DNA of 64,000 nucleotides, taken from the NCBI RefSeq assembly GCF_900141995.1, contig NZ_FQZA01000001.1, positions 224,392 through 288,391 of the forward strand. The letters are read 5' to 3'. A program made the position numbers and the translations under genes. The notes beneath the pieces are model-generated. The model was not told where the DNA came from. It saw only the letters and a program-made list of their open reading frames with translations, and searched no databases. The stretch's first letter is position 1. The number at the start of each line of letters is the position of its first letter. Origin of the DNA: Palleronia salina. Its GTDB lineage: Bacteria; Pseudomonadota; Alphaproteobacteria; Rhodobacterales; Rhodobacteraceae. Shown here in pieces: positions 13,357 to 24,348 of the stretch.

Positions 13357-14271
13357 TCAGCCCGGCCCGGCCCGGTCGCCGTCCTTAGTCTGCTGCAGGA
13401 TCGTCAGCGGTTCCTTGAAGGTCAGCGTCTGGTAGGGGAACGGGATCTCGATGCCCGCGTCGTCCAGCGCGCGTTTCACCGCGGCGACCACCTTGTCGCG
13501 GGACCGGCGGATATCCACGGGCTTGGATCCGGTCCACCACGTGATCTCGAAATTGATCGAACTGTCGGCGAATTCCTGGGCGAAGATCTGCACGTCGCGC
13601 ACGTCATCGCGGACCGAGTCGACCTCGCGCACCGCCGCCGTGATGACCGTGCGGCAGTGGTCCACGTCTTCCCCGTAGGCCACGCCACAGATCACGGTCG
13701 TGCGGCGCAGGCCGGTCGAGGTGCGGATGGTGACCGGGTTCTTGAAGAACATGGCGTTGGGCGCCACGACCAGCTGTCCGTCCGTCTGGCGCACGTGGGT
13801 GTCGCGGATGGTGATGTTCTCCACCTGGCCGTCGATGCCTTCGCATTCGATGTAATCTTCGACCGAGAACGGCTCGCGGATCAGCAGCAGGATGCCGGCG
13901 AGGAAGTTCTCGAACACGTCCTTGAAGGCGAAGCCGATGGCGACACCCCCGACGCCGAGCGCCGCCAGCGCGCGTCCGGGTGTCACGGTGGGAAAGGCGA
14001 TGGTGATGGCGATCAGGGCCGTGAACAGCCACAGCCCCACCGTCAGCAGCATGATCACCACGTCGCGCAGGGCGCGGCGCATCCGCGCCTTCTTCAGCGA
14101 CCGCGGCACGATCCACTGCACCAGCCGGATCACGACCCACATGACCGCCACGAAGACGAGCGCGGCCACCAGCTGCGGCAGGACGCGCCAGAACGCGGTG
14201 CCGAACCCCTCGATCTGGTTGCGCATGGGCTCGGGGAAGACCTCCCAGGCCGCGATCATCAGGTCCCACAT
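13357..14271 (-). CDS. Small-conductance mechanosensitive channel (MscS family)
   Basis: A 304-residue inner-membrane channel that opens under membrane tension during hypo-osmotic shock. The first 115 residues hold three predicted membrane helices. The third has the Gly/Ala-rich pore pattern (GRALAALGVGGVAIGFAFKD), followed by the family beta-domain phrase FSVEDYIECEGIDGQVENI and a cytoplasmic alpha/beta vestibule (residues about 185-285). The size is like E. coli MscS and excludes the large MscK class. It lies on the same strand as the upstream YitT gene, about 20 bp away, so the two are likely co-transcribed. Confidence 0.9.
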   Translation of the reverse strand: MWDLMIAAWEVFPEPMRNQIEGFGTAFWRVLPQLVAALVFVAVMWVVIRLVQWIVPRSLKKARMRRALRDVVIMLLTVGLWLFTALIAITIAFPTVTPGRALAALGVGGVAIGFAFKDVFENFLAGILLLIREPFSVEDYIECEGIDGQVENITIRDTHVRQTDGQLVVAPNAMFFKNPVTIRTSTGLRRTTVICGVAYGEDVDHCRTVITAAVREVDSVRDDVRDVQIFAQEFADSSINFEITWWTGSKPVDIRRSRDKVVAAVKRALDDAGIEIPFPYQTLTFKEPLTILQQTKDGDRAGPG

Positions 14272-14291
14272 ACCGTGCCGCTCTCGTTACC

Positions 14292-14897
14292 TCAGGTGGC
14301 GACGTAGCGGTCCCGGCGGTGATTGACAGCGATGATGAGGTTCAGAACCACGGCGCCCAGCAGCGACAGCGCGACGATGGACAGCGGGAAAAGCAAGGCG
14401 GCGACCGAGAACAGCACCGCGTCGAAGATCAGCTGGACGTAGCCCGCGCGAAACCCCGTGGTGTCCTGCACGTAAAGGGCCACAACGCCGATCCCGCCCA
14501 GGCTGCCGCCGTGGCGGAACATGGCCAGCAGCCCCAGACCGGTCAGCGCCCCGAACAGGACGGCGCCCAGCGCGGGCTGCACGTATTCGATCCGGAACCC
14601 CATGGGCATGAGCTCGGTCAGGATGGACAGCACCGTCACCGAGCCCAGGGATTTCAGGGTGAAGGTCCGCCCCAGCCGCTGCCACGCCAGCGCGTAGAAG
14701 GGCAGGTTCACCACGAAGAAGACGGCGCCGAAGCTCCAGCCCGTGACGTAGGACAGGATCACGGCCAGCCCCGCGGTTTGCCCCGTGACGAGGCCCAGGT
14801 GGGTCAGCACGTGAATGCCGACCGAGCACAGGAAGACGCCCAGCCCTAGGCCTTGGGCGTCTTCCAGCGCTGAGTGCTTCAGGTTTTCATCCGACAT
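14292..14897 (-). CDS. YitT-family membrane protein
   Basis: A 201-residue inner-membrane protein with five or six hydrophobic segments and the YitT-family (DUF161) pattern, including the N-terminal [54 protein letters not shown] and a charged C-terminus. The molecular function of the family is not established. The start ATG at 14897 leaves a short cytoplasmic N-terminus. It precedes the MscS-type gene with a 20-bp gap on the same strand. Confidence 0.8.
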   Translation of the reverse strand: MSDENLKHSALEDAQGLGLGVFLCSVGIHVLTHLGLVTGQTAGLAVILSYVTGWSFGAVFFVVNLPFYALAWQRLGRTFTLKSLGSVTVLSILTELMPMGFRIEYVQPALGAVLFGALTGLGLLAMFRHGGSLGGIGVVALYVQDTTGFRAGYVQLIFDAVLFSVAALLFPLSIVALSLLGAVVLNLIIAVNHRRDRYVAT

Positions 14898-15035
14898 GGG
14901 AGACAGTTTTCCCGGTGCGCCGCGGGATCAAGGCCAATCGGCGCGGTTTCGCGGGATAAGGGCGCGATTCCTGTGCGGATGCCTTGGAAACGGGCAATCA
15001 AGGCCGTTGGTCGCGCGGGGGCGTGTATTTGCGAA

Positions 15036-15060
15036 GGGGCGCCCGTTGGCCGGGCGCCCC
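15036..15060 (-). terminator. Hairpin terminator downstream of icd
   Basis: GGGGCGCCCG and CGGGCGCCCC form a perfect 10-bp stem with a TTGGC loop, just past the icd stop on the reverse strand. The following bases are only weakly T-rich, so termination may be partial. Confidence 0.6.
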
Positions 15061-15075
15061 GTGATCGGCTCGATC

Positions 15076-17253
<2,178 letters not shown>

Positions 17254-17396
17254 GGGATCCTCGCTGAAATCTGGATTTGCGCCGGTCTTAGACCAAACGG
17301 CGGCGCGCTGAAAGAAAATAATTGTATGCGGATGTATACCGACGCGATCCGGAACGAATCGGTCCGCCACACGTCTTGGCGGGGAAGGAGAAACAC

Positions 17397-17555
17397 ATGG
17401 ATATCATTCGCATCATCATCGCCATCATCCTGCCGCCCCTGGGCGTGTTCCTGCAGGAAGGGTTGGGCAAGCATTTCTGGATCAACATCCTGCTGACGAT
17501 CCTGGGCTACATCCCCGGCATCGTCCACGCGCTTTGGATCATCATCAAGCGCTAG
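17397..17555 (+). CDS. Pmp3/YqaE-family small membrane protein
   Basis: A 52-residue proteolipid with two hydrophobic helices (about residues 3-20 and 27-49) and the family phrases [25 protein letters not shown] and [12 protein letters not shown]. Members are stress-induced membrane peptides thought to affect membrane potential. A strong AAGGAG lies 6 nt before the ATG. It is divergent from icd. Confidence 0.9.
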   Translation: MDIIRIIIAIILPPLGVFLQEGLGKHFWINILLTILGYIPGIVHALWIIIKR

Positions 17556-17688
17556 GGCCCCGTCTGCTCACTGTCGCGCCCATTCGCACAGGCGATGTTC
17601 ATCGGCGAAGGATGACACCGGGCCGGCAGATCCGATCTATGGCACATAACATCGACCGAGCAGACGGCTCGAACCAAGGAGCATTCCC

Positions 17689-18282
17689 ATGAGCACACCG
17701 AAAATCCTGATCCTGTTCTACTCAACCTACGGGACCAACCACACGGTCGCGCAGACCGCCGCCGAGGCCGCGAAAGAGGCGGGCGCCGACGTACGGCTGC
17801 GCCGCTTCGCCGAGACGGCCCCGAAAGAGGTCGTCGAGGGGCAGGACGCCTGGAAGGCGCAGCTGGAGAAGATGCAGGACATCCCCGAGGTTTCGCCCGA
17901 CGACATGGAATGGGCCGACGGCTACTTCGTTTCGGCGCCCACCCGGTTCGGCGTCGTGGCCAGCCAGGTGCGCGTGTTCTTCGACACGCTGGGCGCGCTG
18001 TGGCAGAAGGGCGCCCTGGCCAACAAGACCTTCACCGCCACGACATCGTCCAACACGCCGAACGGCGGGCAGGAGATGACGCTCCAGTCGCTTTACACCA
18101 CCGCGATGCACTGGGGCACGATCATCGTCGCGCCGGGCTATACCGACGGCGTGAAATTCGAGGATAACGGCAACCCCTACGGCTTCTCGAAGGCTGCGGG
18201 CGAGTTCGAGGACGTGCATCGCCGGTCCATCTCGTTCCAGGCCCGAAGGTTGGTCGAGATCACCGCCAAGCTGGTGGGCTGA
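17689..18282 (+). CDS. WrbA-like flavodoxin-fold NAD(P)H:quinone oxidoreductase
   Basis: The 197-residue product resembles FMN-binding WrbA enzymes, which reduce quinones by two electrons and limit oxidative stress. The phosphate-binding loop is [11 protein letters not shown] near residue 11. [18 protein letters not shown] and [16 protein letters not shown] are family signatures, and [16 protein letters not shown] is the usual region before the isoalloxazine site. The length is typical. An AAGGAG-like site precedes the ATG. The SMR transporter gene follows after 16 bp and may share its transcript. Confidence 0.88.
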   Translation: MSTPKILILFYSTYGTNHTVAQTAAEAAKEAGADVRLRRFAETAPKEVVEGQDAWKAQLEKMQDIPEVSPDDMEWADGYFVSAPTRFGVVASQVRVFFDTLGALWQKGALANKTFTATTSSNTPNGGQEMTLQSLYTTAMHWGTIIVAPGYTDGVKFEDNGNPYGFSKAAGEFEDVHRRSISFQARRLVEITAKLVG

Positions 18283-18298
18283 TGTCCGCAGGGATCGC

Positions 18299-18649
18299 AT
18301 GGCAGGGCGCGCGTCGATGACGCGCGCCTACCTGTTCCTGATGACGGCCATCGTGCTCGAGGTGATGGCGACCACGGCGCTGGCGCGGTCCAACAGCTTT
18401 TCGCGGCTGCTGCCCAGCATCCTGTGCGTGGTCGGCTACGTGGGGTCGTTCTACTGCCTGTCGATCCCGATCCGGGTGATGCCCACGGGGATCATCTACG
18501 CGATCTGGGCGGGCGTGGGGATCGTGCTGATCACGCTGGTCGCCTGGATCTGGCAGGGCCAGGTCCTGGACGCCCCCGCCTTGGCGGGGCTCGCCCTGAT
18601 CCTGGCGGGTGTCGTCGTCATCAACGTGTTCTCCGACACCCTGCACTGA
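18299..18649 (+). CDS. Small multidrug resistance (SMR) family transporter
   Basis: A membrane protein of about 116 residues with four predicted helices. The essential membrane-embedded Glu is present in the first helix (TAIVLEVMATTAL), and the conserved Trp-containing segment GIIYAIWAGVGIV follows, as in EmrE/SugE proteins that exchange protons for cationic or guanidinium-like compounds. The start at 18299 has AGGGA 5-8 nt upstream; an alternative ATG at 18317 would give 110 residues, closer to the family length. The substrate is unknown. It converges with the hydrolase gene. Confidence 0.88.
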   Translation: MAGRASMTRAYLFLMTAIVLEVMATTALARSNSFSRLLPSILCVVGYVGSFYCLSIPIRVMPTGIIYAIWAGVGIVLITLVAWIWQGQVLDAPALAGLALILAGVVVINVFSDTLH

Positions 18650-18667
18650 CCGGGCCGGGTGGCCCGG
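18650..18667. terminator. Hairpin between convergent SMR and hydrolase genes
   Basis: CCGGGCC (18650-18656) pairs with GGCCCGG (18661-18667) around a GGGT loop. There is no T-tract, so the call rests on the strong stem and the convergent position. Confidence 0.5.
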
Positions 18668-18674
18668 CCGTCGA

Positions 18675-19328
18675 TCAGCGGGAGTTCTCGGTCAGCCGCC
18701 GCTTCACGTAATCCTGCACCGTGCCGATCATCGGCTCCATGTGCGGATCCTCGAAGAAGTGGCCGGCGCCCTCGACCTCCTCGTGGGTGATGGTGATGCC
18801 CTTTTGCTCGTGCAGCTTGCCGACCAGCGTGTGGGTGTCCTTCGGCGGGGCGACGCGGTCGTTCGCGCCGTTGATGATCAGGCCCGAGCTGGGGCAGGGG
18901 GCGAGAAAGCTGAAATCGTACATGTTGGCCGGCGGGCTGACGGACACGAAGCCGGTGATTTCGGGCCGCCGCATCAGCAGCTGCATGCCGATCCACGCCC
19001 CGAAGCTGAAGCCCGCGACCCAGCAATGCTTGGCGTTGCTGTTCATGCTTTGCAGGTAATCCAGCGCCGCGGCGGCATCCGACAGCTCGCCCACGCCCTG
19101 GTCGTATTCGCCCTGGCTGCGGCCCACGCCACGGAAGTTGAAGCGCAGGACCGTGAAGCCGAGGTTCAGGAACGCGTAGTGCAGGTTGTAGACCACCCGG
19201 TTGTTCATCGTTCCGCCGAATTGCGGATGCGGGTGCAGCACGATGGCGATGGGCGCGTCGCGGACCTTCTGCGGGTGATAGCGACCTTCCAGGCGACCTT
19301 CGGGGCCGGGAAAAATAACCTCGGGCAT
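18675..19328 (-). CDS. Alpha/beta hydrolase
   Basis: A 217-residue cytoplasmic alpha/beta-hydrolase-fold protein. The catalytic triad can be assigned as Ser108 in GFSFGAW, Asp157 in NGANDRVAP and His190 in GAGHFF. The oxyanion-type segment LHPHPQFGGTMNN is shared with a conserved bacterial hydrolase group of unknown substrate. It is divergent from iscR, with a 167-bp shared control region holding an Irr-type palindrome, so iron status may influence both genes. No specific reaction can be assigned. Confidence 0.82.
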   Translation of the reverse strand: MPEVIFPGPEGRLEGRYHPQKVRDAPIAIVLHPHPQFGGTMNNRVVYNLHYAFLNLGFTVLRFNFRGVGRSQGEYDQGVGELSDAAAALDYLQSMNSNAKHCWVAGFSFGAWIGMQLLMRRPEITGFVSVSPPANMYDFSFLAPCPSSGLIINGANDRVAPPKDTHTLVGKLHEQKGITITHEEVEGAGHFFEDPHMEPMIGTVQDYVKRRLTENSR

Positions 19329-19390
19329 GGGCGCACGATCTTTCTTGTCTGCGGTGGGCCGGGCTTAGTTGACGGAAAGCGTCTGCCACC

Positions 19391-19405
19391 TTAGAAACGT
19401 TCTAA
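19391..19405. promoter_or_regulatory. Irr/ICE-like iron-control box upstream of iscR
   Basis: TTAGAA-ACG-TTCTAA is a perfect inverted repeat in an A+T-rich patch within a G+C-rich region. It resembles the iron control element bound by Irr-type regulators in alphaproteobacteria (recalled pattern TTAGAA-N3-TTCTAA). It lies 62 bp from the hydrolase start and 90 bp from iscR. Confidence 0.6.
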
Positions 19406-19453
19406 ATTGGCGCCGGGCCGGGCCTGTCGCCAAGTCTGTCAGCAGGTAGAGGG

Positions 19454-19467
19454 CGTTCGTCAGAACG
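19454..19467. promoter_or_regulatory. Second palindrome upstream of iscR
   Basis: CGTTC-GTCA-GAACG is an inverted repeat 28 bp before the iscR start codon. Its place near the start suggests an operator, perhaps for IscR itself, but the binding protein is not known. Confidence 0.4.
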
Positions 19468-19495
19468 TCAACTGTCACGGGCGTTTGAGGATCGT

Positions 19496-19957
19496 ATGAA
19501 GCTGAGCACCAAGGGGCGTTACGCGATGGTCGCACTGAGCGACCTTGCCTTGCAGGGCGACGGGGCGCTGGTGTCGCTGGCCGAACTCAGCCGGCGGCAA
19601 AAGATCTCGCTGGCCTACATGGAGCAGCTCTTCGTCAAGCTGCGCCGCGCCAAGCTGGTGGAATCGGTGCGCGGACCCGGCGGCGGATACAAGCTGGCGC
19701 GTCCGGCCTCCGAGATCCGGGTCGCGGACGTGCTGGGCGCCGTGGACGAGACGGTCAGCGCCATGCACCTGGGCGCGGGCGTGTCGGGCGGCACCTCGGG
19801 CACCAAGGCGCAATCGCTGAACAACCGGCTGTGGGAAGGGCTGAGCGCCCATGTTTACGTCTTCCTGCACCAGACGCGCCTGTCGGACGTGGTCGACAAC
19901 AGCCTTGCGCCCTGTCCGGCGGTGCCGAACCTGTTCGAGGTCGTGGATGAGACCTGA
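19496..19957 (+). CDS. iscR: Rrf2-family iron-sulfur regulator IscR, single-cysteine type
   Basis: A 153-residue winged-helix regulator heading the iron-sulfur assembly cluster. The N-terminus (MKLSTKGRYAMVALSDLALQ) and the wing (VRGPGGGYKLARP) are typical of IscR. The region that carries three cluster-binding cysteines in E. coli IscR has none here (SAMHLGAGVSGGTSGTKAQS). The only cysteine in the protein is Cys140 near the C-terminus. From memory, Rhodobacter sphaeroides IscR is also an atypical low-cysteine form that still binds a cluster and represses iron-sulfur genes. Upstream palindromes at 19391 and 19454 are candidate operators. Confidence 0.9.
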   Translation: MKLSTKGRYAMVALSDLALQGDGALVSLAELSRRQKISLAYMEQLFVKLRRAKLVESVRGPGGGYKLARPASEIRVADVLGAVDETVSAMHLGAGVSGGTSGTKAQSLNNRLWEGLSAHVYVFLHQTRLSDVVDNSLAPCPAVPNLFEVVDET

Positions 19958-19970
19958 TCGCGCGCCATAT

Positions 19971-20025
19971 GGGGCGCTGCCCCGCCGCTGCGCGGCTCCC
20001 CGAGGTATTTGGGGAAAGATGAAGC
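19971..20025. repeat. Intergenic REP-like element, copy 2 (inverted)
   Basis: Read on the reverse strand this contains GCTTCATCTTTCCCC, AAATACCTCGGGGAG and GGGGCAGCGCCCC, matching the copy at 11347-11400. It fills the gap between iscR and the iscS start codon. Confidence 0.7.
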
Positions 20026-20035
20026 GGGGACGGGC

Positions 20036-21082
20036 GTGAGCGACCGCAGCTATCTCGACTGGAACGCCAGCGCGCCGCTGCGCGCCGAGGCGCGGGAGGC
20101 CATGGTCGCGGCGCTGGGGCAGGCGGGCAACCCGTCGGCGATCCACGCCGAGGGGCGTGCCGCCCGTGCCATCGTCGAGCGGGCCCGCGCGCAGGTGGCC
20201 GAGGCCCTGGGCGCCATGGCGGCCGACGTGGTGTTCACCTCGGGCGCGACCGAAGCGGCGGCGCTGGCCTGCGCAGGGCGCGGCCTCGTTTGCGCGCCGG
20301 TCGAGCACGAGGCTGTGCTGGCCTGGTGCGACCCGTCGCTGGCCGTGGATGCCCAGGGTGCGGTGACGGTGACCGATCCGGGCCGCAGCGCGCTTCAGGC
20401 CGCCAATTCCGAGACCGGGATCGTGCAGGACCTGCCCGAGGGGATCGCGGTCGTCGACGCGACGCAGATCCTCGGCAAGCTGCCCTTCGCCTTCGACTGG
20501 TCCGGCGCCGACATGGCCTTCGTCTCGGCCCACAAGATCGGCGGGCCCAAGGGGGTCGGCGCGCTGGTGCTGCGGCGCGGGCTGGACCTGGCCGCGCAGA
20601 TCCGCGGCGGCGGGCAGGAGATGGGGCGCCGGTCGGGCACCGAGAACGTGGCGGCCATCGCGGGTTTCGGCGCCGCCGCCGAGGCGGCCGCGCGCGACCT
20701 GGCCGCCGGTCTCTGGGATGACGTGGCGCGTCGGCGTGACGCGCTGGAATCGGCCTTGGACAATGCGGCCCCGCACACCACATTCGTGGGGCAAGGGGCG
20801 CGACGCCTGCCCGGCACGACCTGCCTTGTCACCCCCGGCTGGAAGGGCGAGACGCAGGTCATGCAGATGGACCTGGCGGGGATCGCGGTCAGCGCGGGAT
20901 CGGCCTGTTCCAGCGGCAAGCTGCGCGGCAGCGGGACGCTGGCGGCCATGGGGTTCGACGCGACGGCGGCCGGATCGGCCCTGCGCGTCTCGATCGGGCC
21001 GGACACGACAGAGGATGACATGGCGCGCTTCGTCGACGCATGGAGCGCCGCCCACCAGAAATACCGGGCGCGCGCCGCCTGA
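20036..21082 (+). CDS. iscS: Cysteine desulfurase, IscS/NifS type
   Basis: A 348-residue PLP enzyme that removes sulfur from cysteine as a protein-bound persulfide for cluster assembly. The PLP lysine is Lys167 (SAHKIGGPKG) and the sulfur-accepting Cys291 sits in the mobile loop GSACSSG, marking the group I class. It is shorter than E. coli IscS. The GTG at 20036 was chosen for the family N-terminus (SDRSYLDWNASAPLR) and a GGGGA upstream; earlier in-frame codons overlap the repeat element. It lies 15 bp upstream of sufB, so the two are co-transcribed. A second desulfurase, SufS, closes the cluster. Confidence 0.92.
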   Translation: MSDRSYLDWNASAPLRAEAREAMVAALGQAGNPSAIHAEGRAARAIVERARAQVAEALGAMAADVVFTSGATEAAALACAGRGLVCAPVEHEAVLAWCDPSLAVDAQGAVTVTDPGRSALQAANSETGIVQDLPEGIAVVDATQILGKLPFAFDWSGADMAFVSAHKIGGPKGVGALVLRRGLDLAAQIRGGGQEMGRRSGTENVAAIAGFGAAAEAAARDLAAGLWDDVARRRDALESALDNAAPHTTFVGQGARRLPGTTCLVTPGWKGETQVMQMDLAGIAVSAGSACSSGKLRGSGTLAAMGFDATAAGSALRVSIGPDTTEDDMARFVDAWSAAHQKYRARAA

Positions 21083-21097
21083 GAAGGAGAGATCACG

Positions 21098-22639
21098 ATG
21101 ACCGAGATGACCACTTTGCAGGACAAGGCCAAGGAAGGCGTCGACCAGGAGACGGTCGATGCCGTGGCCCAGCTGTCGGGCACCTACAAGCACGGCTGGA
21201 ACACAGAGATCGAGATGGATTTCGCGCCCAAGGGCCTGACGGAAGACATCGTGCGCCTGATCTCGGAGCGCAACGACGAGCCGCAATGGATGCTGGATTT
21301 CCGGCTGGAGGCCTTCGCGCGCTGGCAGAAGATGGAAGAGCCCGACTGGTCGATGCTGCGTTACGCGCCCGTCGACTACCAGGAGCAGTATTACTACGCC
21401 AAGCCGGCCTCGATGACGGAAAAGCCCAAGTCGCTGGACGACGTCGACCCCAAGCTGCTGGAAACCTACGAGAAGCTGGGCATCCCGCTGAAGGAGCAGA
21501 TGGTCCTGGCCGGAGTCGAGGGCGCCGACGAAGCCCCGGCCGAGGCCAAGGACGGTGAGCGCAAGGTCGCCGTCGACGCGGTCTTCGACTCGGTTTCGGT
21601 GGGCACGACCTTCAAGAAGGAGCTCGAGAAGGCGGGCGTGATCTTCTGCTCGATCTCGGAGGCCATCCGCGAGCATCCCGAGCTGGTGAAGAAGTACCTG
21701 GCCAGCGTCGTGCCGACGCAGGACAACTATTTCGCGACCCTGAACTCGGCCGTGTTCAGCGACGGGTCCTTCGTCTACATCCCGCCGGGCACGCGCTGCC
21801 CGATGGAGCTGAGCACCTATTTCCGCATCAATGCCGAGAATACGGGCCAGTTCGAGCGGACGCTGATCATCGCCGACGAAGGCAGCTATGTGAGCTACCT
21901 GGAAGGCTGCACCGCGCCCATGCGCGACACCAACCAGCTGCACGCGGCCGTGGTGGAGATCGTGGCGCTGGACGATGCCGAGGTGAAATACTCGACCGTC
22001 CAGAACTGGTATCCGGGCGACGAGAACGGCAAGGGCGGCATCTACAACTTCGTCACAAAGCGTGCCGATTGCCGCGGTGCGCGGTCGAAGGTCAGCTGGA
22101 CCCAGGTGGAAACCGGCTCGGCGCTGACCTGGAAATACCCGTCCTGCATCCTGCGCGGCGACGACAGCCAGGGCGAGTTCTACTCGATCGCCATCACCAA
22201 CAACTGGCAGCAGGCCGATACCGGCACCAAGATGGTGCACCTGGGCAAGAACACCCGGTCGCGGATCGTCAGCAAGGGAATCAGCGCGGGACACGCGCAG
22301 AACACCTATCGCGGTCTCGTCTCCATGCACCCGAAGGCCAAGAACAGCCGGAACTACACGCAATGCGACAGCCTGCTGATCGGCGGCGACTGCGGCGCGC
22401 ACACGGTTCCCTATATCGAGGTCAAGAACAACTCGTCGCGGGTCGAGCACGAGGCCACGACCTCGAAGGTCGACGACGACCAGATGTTCTATTGCCAAAG
22501 CCGCGGGCTGGACGAGGAAGAGGCCGTGGCTCTGATCGTGAACGGCTTCTGCAAGGAGGTCCTGCAGGCGCTGCCCATGGAATTTGCCATGGAAGCCCAG
22601 CAGCTTGTCGCGATCAGCTTGGAGGGGTCCGTCGGATGA
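21098..22639 (+). CDS. sufB: Fe-S cluster assembly scaffold SufB
   Basis: SufB is the scaffold subunit of the SufBCD complex on which clusters are built from SufS sulfur and iron. The 513-residue product shows the conserved core: [30 protein letters not shown], and the C-terminal active region with Cys in [18 protein letters not shown] and the [10 protein letters not shown] histidine. Full length for the family. A GAAGGAGAG ribosome site precedes the ATG. It is followed by two small membrane proteins and an FkbM methyltransferase before sufC, so the core suf order is interrupted. Confidence 0.97.
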   Translation: MTEMTTLQDKAKEGVDQETVDAVAQLSGTYKHGWNTEIEMDFAPKGLTEDIVRLISERNDEPQWMLDFRLEAFARWQKMEEPDWSMLRYAPVDYQEQYYYAKPASMTEKPKSLDDVDPKLLETYEKLGIPLKEQMVLAGVEGADEAPAEAKDGERKVAVDAVFDSVSVGTTFKKELEKAGVIFCSISEAIREHPELVKKYLASVVPTQDNYFATLNSAVFSDGSFVYIPPGTRCPMELSTYFRINAENTGQFERTLIIADEGSYVSYLEGCTAPMRDTNQLHAAVVEIVALDDAEVKYSTVQNWYPGDENGKGGIYNFVTKRADCRGARSKVSWTQVETGSALTWKYPSCILRGDDSQGEFYSIAITNNWQQADTGTKMVHLGKNTRSRIVSKGISAGHAQNTYRGLVSMHPKAKNSRNYTQCDSLLIGGDCGAHTVPYIEVKNNSSRVEHEATTSKVDDDQMFYCQSRGLDEEEAVALIVNGFCKEVLQALPMEFAMEAQQLVAISLEGSVG

Positions 22640-22678
22640 ATTCCGCACGACCGCCATTTTTTCGCCTCACTGCGGAAT
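22640..22678 (+). other. Inverted repeat after sufB
   Basis: ATTCCGCA (22640-22647) and TGCGGAAT (22671-22678) form an 8-bp inverted repeat with a 23-nt loop that contains a six-T run. It could be an intercistronic RNA hairpin; the T run is inside the loop, so it is not a standard terminator. Confidence 0.35.
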
Positions 22679-22729
22679 CAGTGTCAATCCTGTCTGAAAG
22701 GGCAGGGTCGGCAAAAAGTGAGGGTTCAC

Positions 22730-23236
22730 GTGGCGACGCGGAACAAGTCTTTCGAGGAACGGATCGCAGCCATTCGGTCGGGCGCCGCGGGCACCATGAC
22801 TTGCCAGCTTTCGGCCTTGCCCGAGGGCGGGGCGCAGCTGCGTCTGCCGACCGTGGCGGCAGCAGTGACGCCGGTTCGCGTTCTCGTGGGCGGCATCACC
22901 GGTGGCGCCGCGCTGCTGGCGGGCAACATCCTGTCGGCGCGGCTGGAGCCGGTCGTCTACAGCCTGGACTACCTGCTGGCCGCGACGCTTCTTCTGCTGG
23001 GCGGCGTGGGCCTGGGCGCGGTGCTGGCCGTGCTGGCCATGATCGCCCTGCGCCTCAACAAGCCGGAATTGCAGATCGCCCTGGCCGCCGGCTTCCTGGC
23101 GATGCTGGTGGGCGAGACGCATCTTGCCGAGGCAGCGCCCGAGCTGTGGGCCACGCTGTATTTCCCCGAGACGGCCACCTCCATGAAGTTCGAGCTGCCG
23201 GTCGACATGGGCAGCTACAGGCAAGCCTCTCTCTGA
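22730..23236 (+). CDS. Membrane protein of unknown function within suf cluster
   Basis: A 168-residue protein not recognised by motif. It has a hydrophilic N-terminal 45 residues, then three hydrophobic segments (about residues 50-66, 78-108 and 113-130) and a soluble C-terminus. The GTG at 22730 was chosen because GAGGG lies 5 nt upstream; a GTG at 22718 is an alternative. Codon use and position between sufB and sufC on the same strand support it as a real gene. From memory, a hypothetical gene often occupies this place in Rhodobacterales suf clusters. The function is unknown. Confidence 0.7.
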
Positions 23237-23255
23237 TCCCGTCGGGGGCCGCTGC

Positions 23256-23465
23256 ATGAGCGGCCTCGACCGGATCCGCGTCCCCGAATCGAAGCGATGG
23301 ATCGCGAGCGTCATCATCGGCGTCGCCACCGTCATGGGGTTGTTTTTGTCCGCGTCGTGGTGGATGGCGGGCGGCCTGCCGCGGGTCGTCATCGCCGCCC
23401 TCGTGTCGGCGTTCGTCGGCTGGGTCGTGGCCTTCGCGTTTCTGCGAGACAGGCGCCGGCGCTGA
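23256..23465 (+). CDS. Small two-helix membrane protein
   Basis: A 69-residue protein with two predicted membrane helices (about residues 15-37 and 42-63) and a very basic C-terminus (LRDRRRR), which predicts a cytoplasmic tail. It is not a recognised family. The next gene starts one base after its stop, so translation is likely coupled. Confidence 0.6.
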   Translation: MSGLDRIRVPESKRWIASVIIGVATVMGLFLSASWWMAGGLPRVVIAALVSAFVGWVVAFAFLRDRRRR

Positions 23466-23466
23466 C

Positions 23467-24348
23467 ATGGCGGGGGCTGCGCAACGGCATTTCGACGCGG
23501 ACCGCGTCGGCGACCTGATCGCCGTGTTGTCGCCCGAGCGGCCGACCCGCGTGGTCGAGGTCGGCGCCAACCCGATCAACGACAACCCCTATGCCAACCT
23601 GCGCGACATGGGCGGCTGCCACGTCTGGGGGTTCGAACCGGACCCCACGGCGTTCGCCCGGCTGGAAAGCCGCGAGAACGAGACCTACCTTCCGCATGCC
23701 GTGGGAGATGGCGCCCGCCGCACGCTGAAAGTGTGCCGGATGCCGTCGCTGACATCGCTGCTCGAGCCGGCCGCGGGCACCCACGCCTACCTGCAACGCA
23801 TGTCGAAGCCGGCCACGGTCGAGCAAAGGGTGGATGTCGACACCGTACGGCTGGACGACCTGTCCGACCCCGACGCGTTCGATCTGCTGAAGATCGACGT
23901 GCAGGGCGGCGAGTTGCTTGTGTTCGAGGGCGCGGCCAACCGGCTGCGCGGGACGTCGGTCGTGATCACCGAGGTGGGGTTCCTGCCCATCTACGAAGAC
24001 CAGCCTCTACTCGACGCGCAGATGGCGGCCCTGCGCGCGGCGGGGCTGATGCTGCACAAGTTCCTTCACATGAAGGCCCTGTCCCTGCGGGGCGGCATGA
24101 ATACCGGCCTTCACAAGCGCCGTCACGGCAACCAATTGATTGACGGGGACGCGGCGTTCGTCCGCGACATCATGGTGCCCGAGGCGGTGCCGGATGAACA
24201 GTTGAAGCACCTGGCGATCCTGTCGGACGCGGTGCTGGAAAGTTTCGACCTTGCCGTGCGCTGCCTCGACCTGCTGGTGGCGCGCGGATCCATCGACGGC
24301 AACGCGGCCCAGAGCTACGTGGACCGCTTGCCCGACCAGGCGGCCTGA
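23467..24348 (+). CDS. FkbM-family SAM-dependent methyltransferase
   Basis: A 293-residue cytoplasmic protein. The SAM-binding strand is VVEVGANPINDNPY, followed by an acidic end of strand two (GFEPDPTAFARLE) and the FkbM-family segment DAFDLLKIDVQGGELLVFEGA. FkbM enzymes methylate hydroxyl groups on sugars, lipids or polyketides. Its place inside a suf cluster is unusual and no sugar genes are near, so the substrate cannot be inferred. The start is one base after the preceding membrane protein gene. After it comes a 133-bp gap before sufC that probably holds a promoter. Confidence 0.82.
   Translation: MAGAAQRHFDADRVGDLIAVLSPERPTRVVEVGANPINDNPYANLRDMGGCHVWGFEPDPTAFARLESRENETYLPHAVGDGARRTLKVCRMPSLTSLLEPAAGTHAYLQRMSKPATVEQRVDVDTVRLDDLSDPDAFDLLKIDVQGGELLVFEGAANRLRGTSVVITEVGFLPIYEDQPLLDAQMAALRAAGLMLHKFLHMKALSLRGGMNTGLHKRRHGNQLIDGDAAFVRDIMVPEAVPDEQLKHLAILSDAVLESFDLAVRCLDLLVARGSIDGNAAQSYVDRLPDQAA

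Noticed and set aside
15027..15060. A third copy of the REP-like element near icd
   Set aside because: It shares only a GTATTTG-like string next to a G+C-rich stem; the ordered blocks of the element are missing.
19475..22657. A 1060-codon open frame on the reverse strand across iscR, iscS and sufB
   Set aside because: It is antisense to three genes with clear family motifs; His/Arg/Gly/Asp-rich composition is typical of G+C-rich shadow frames.
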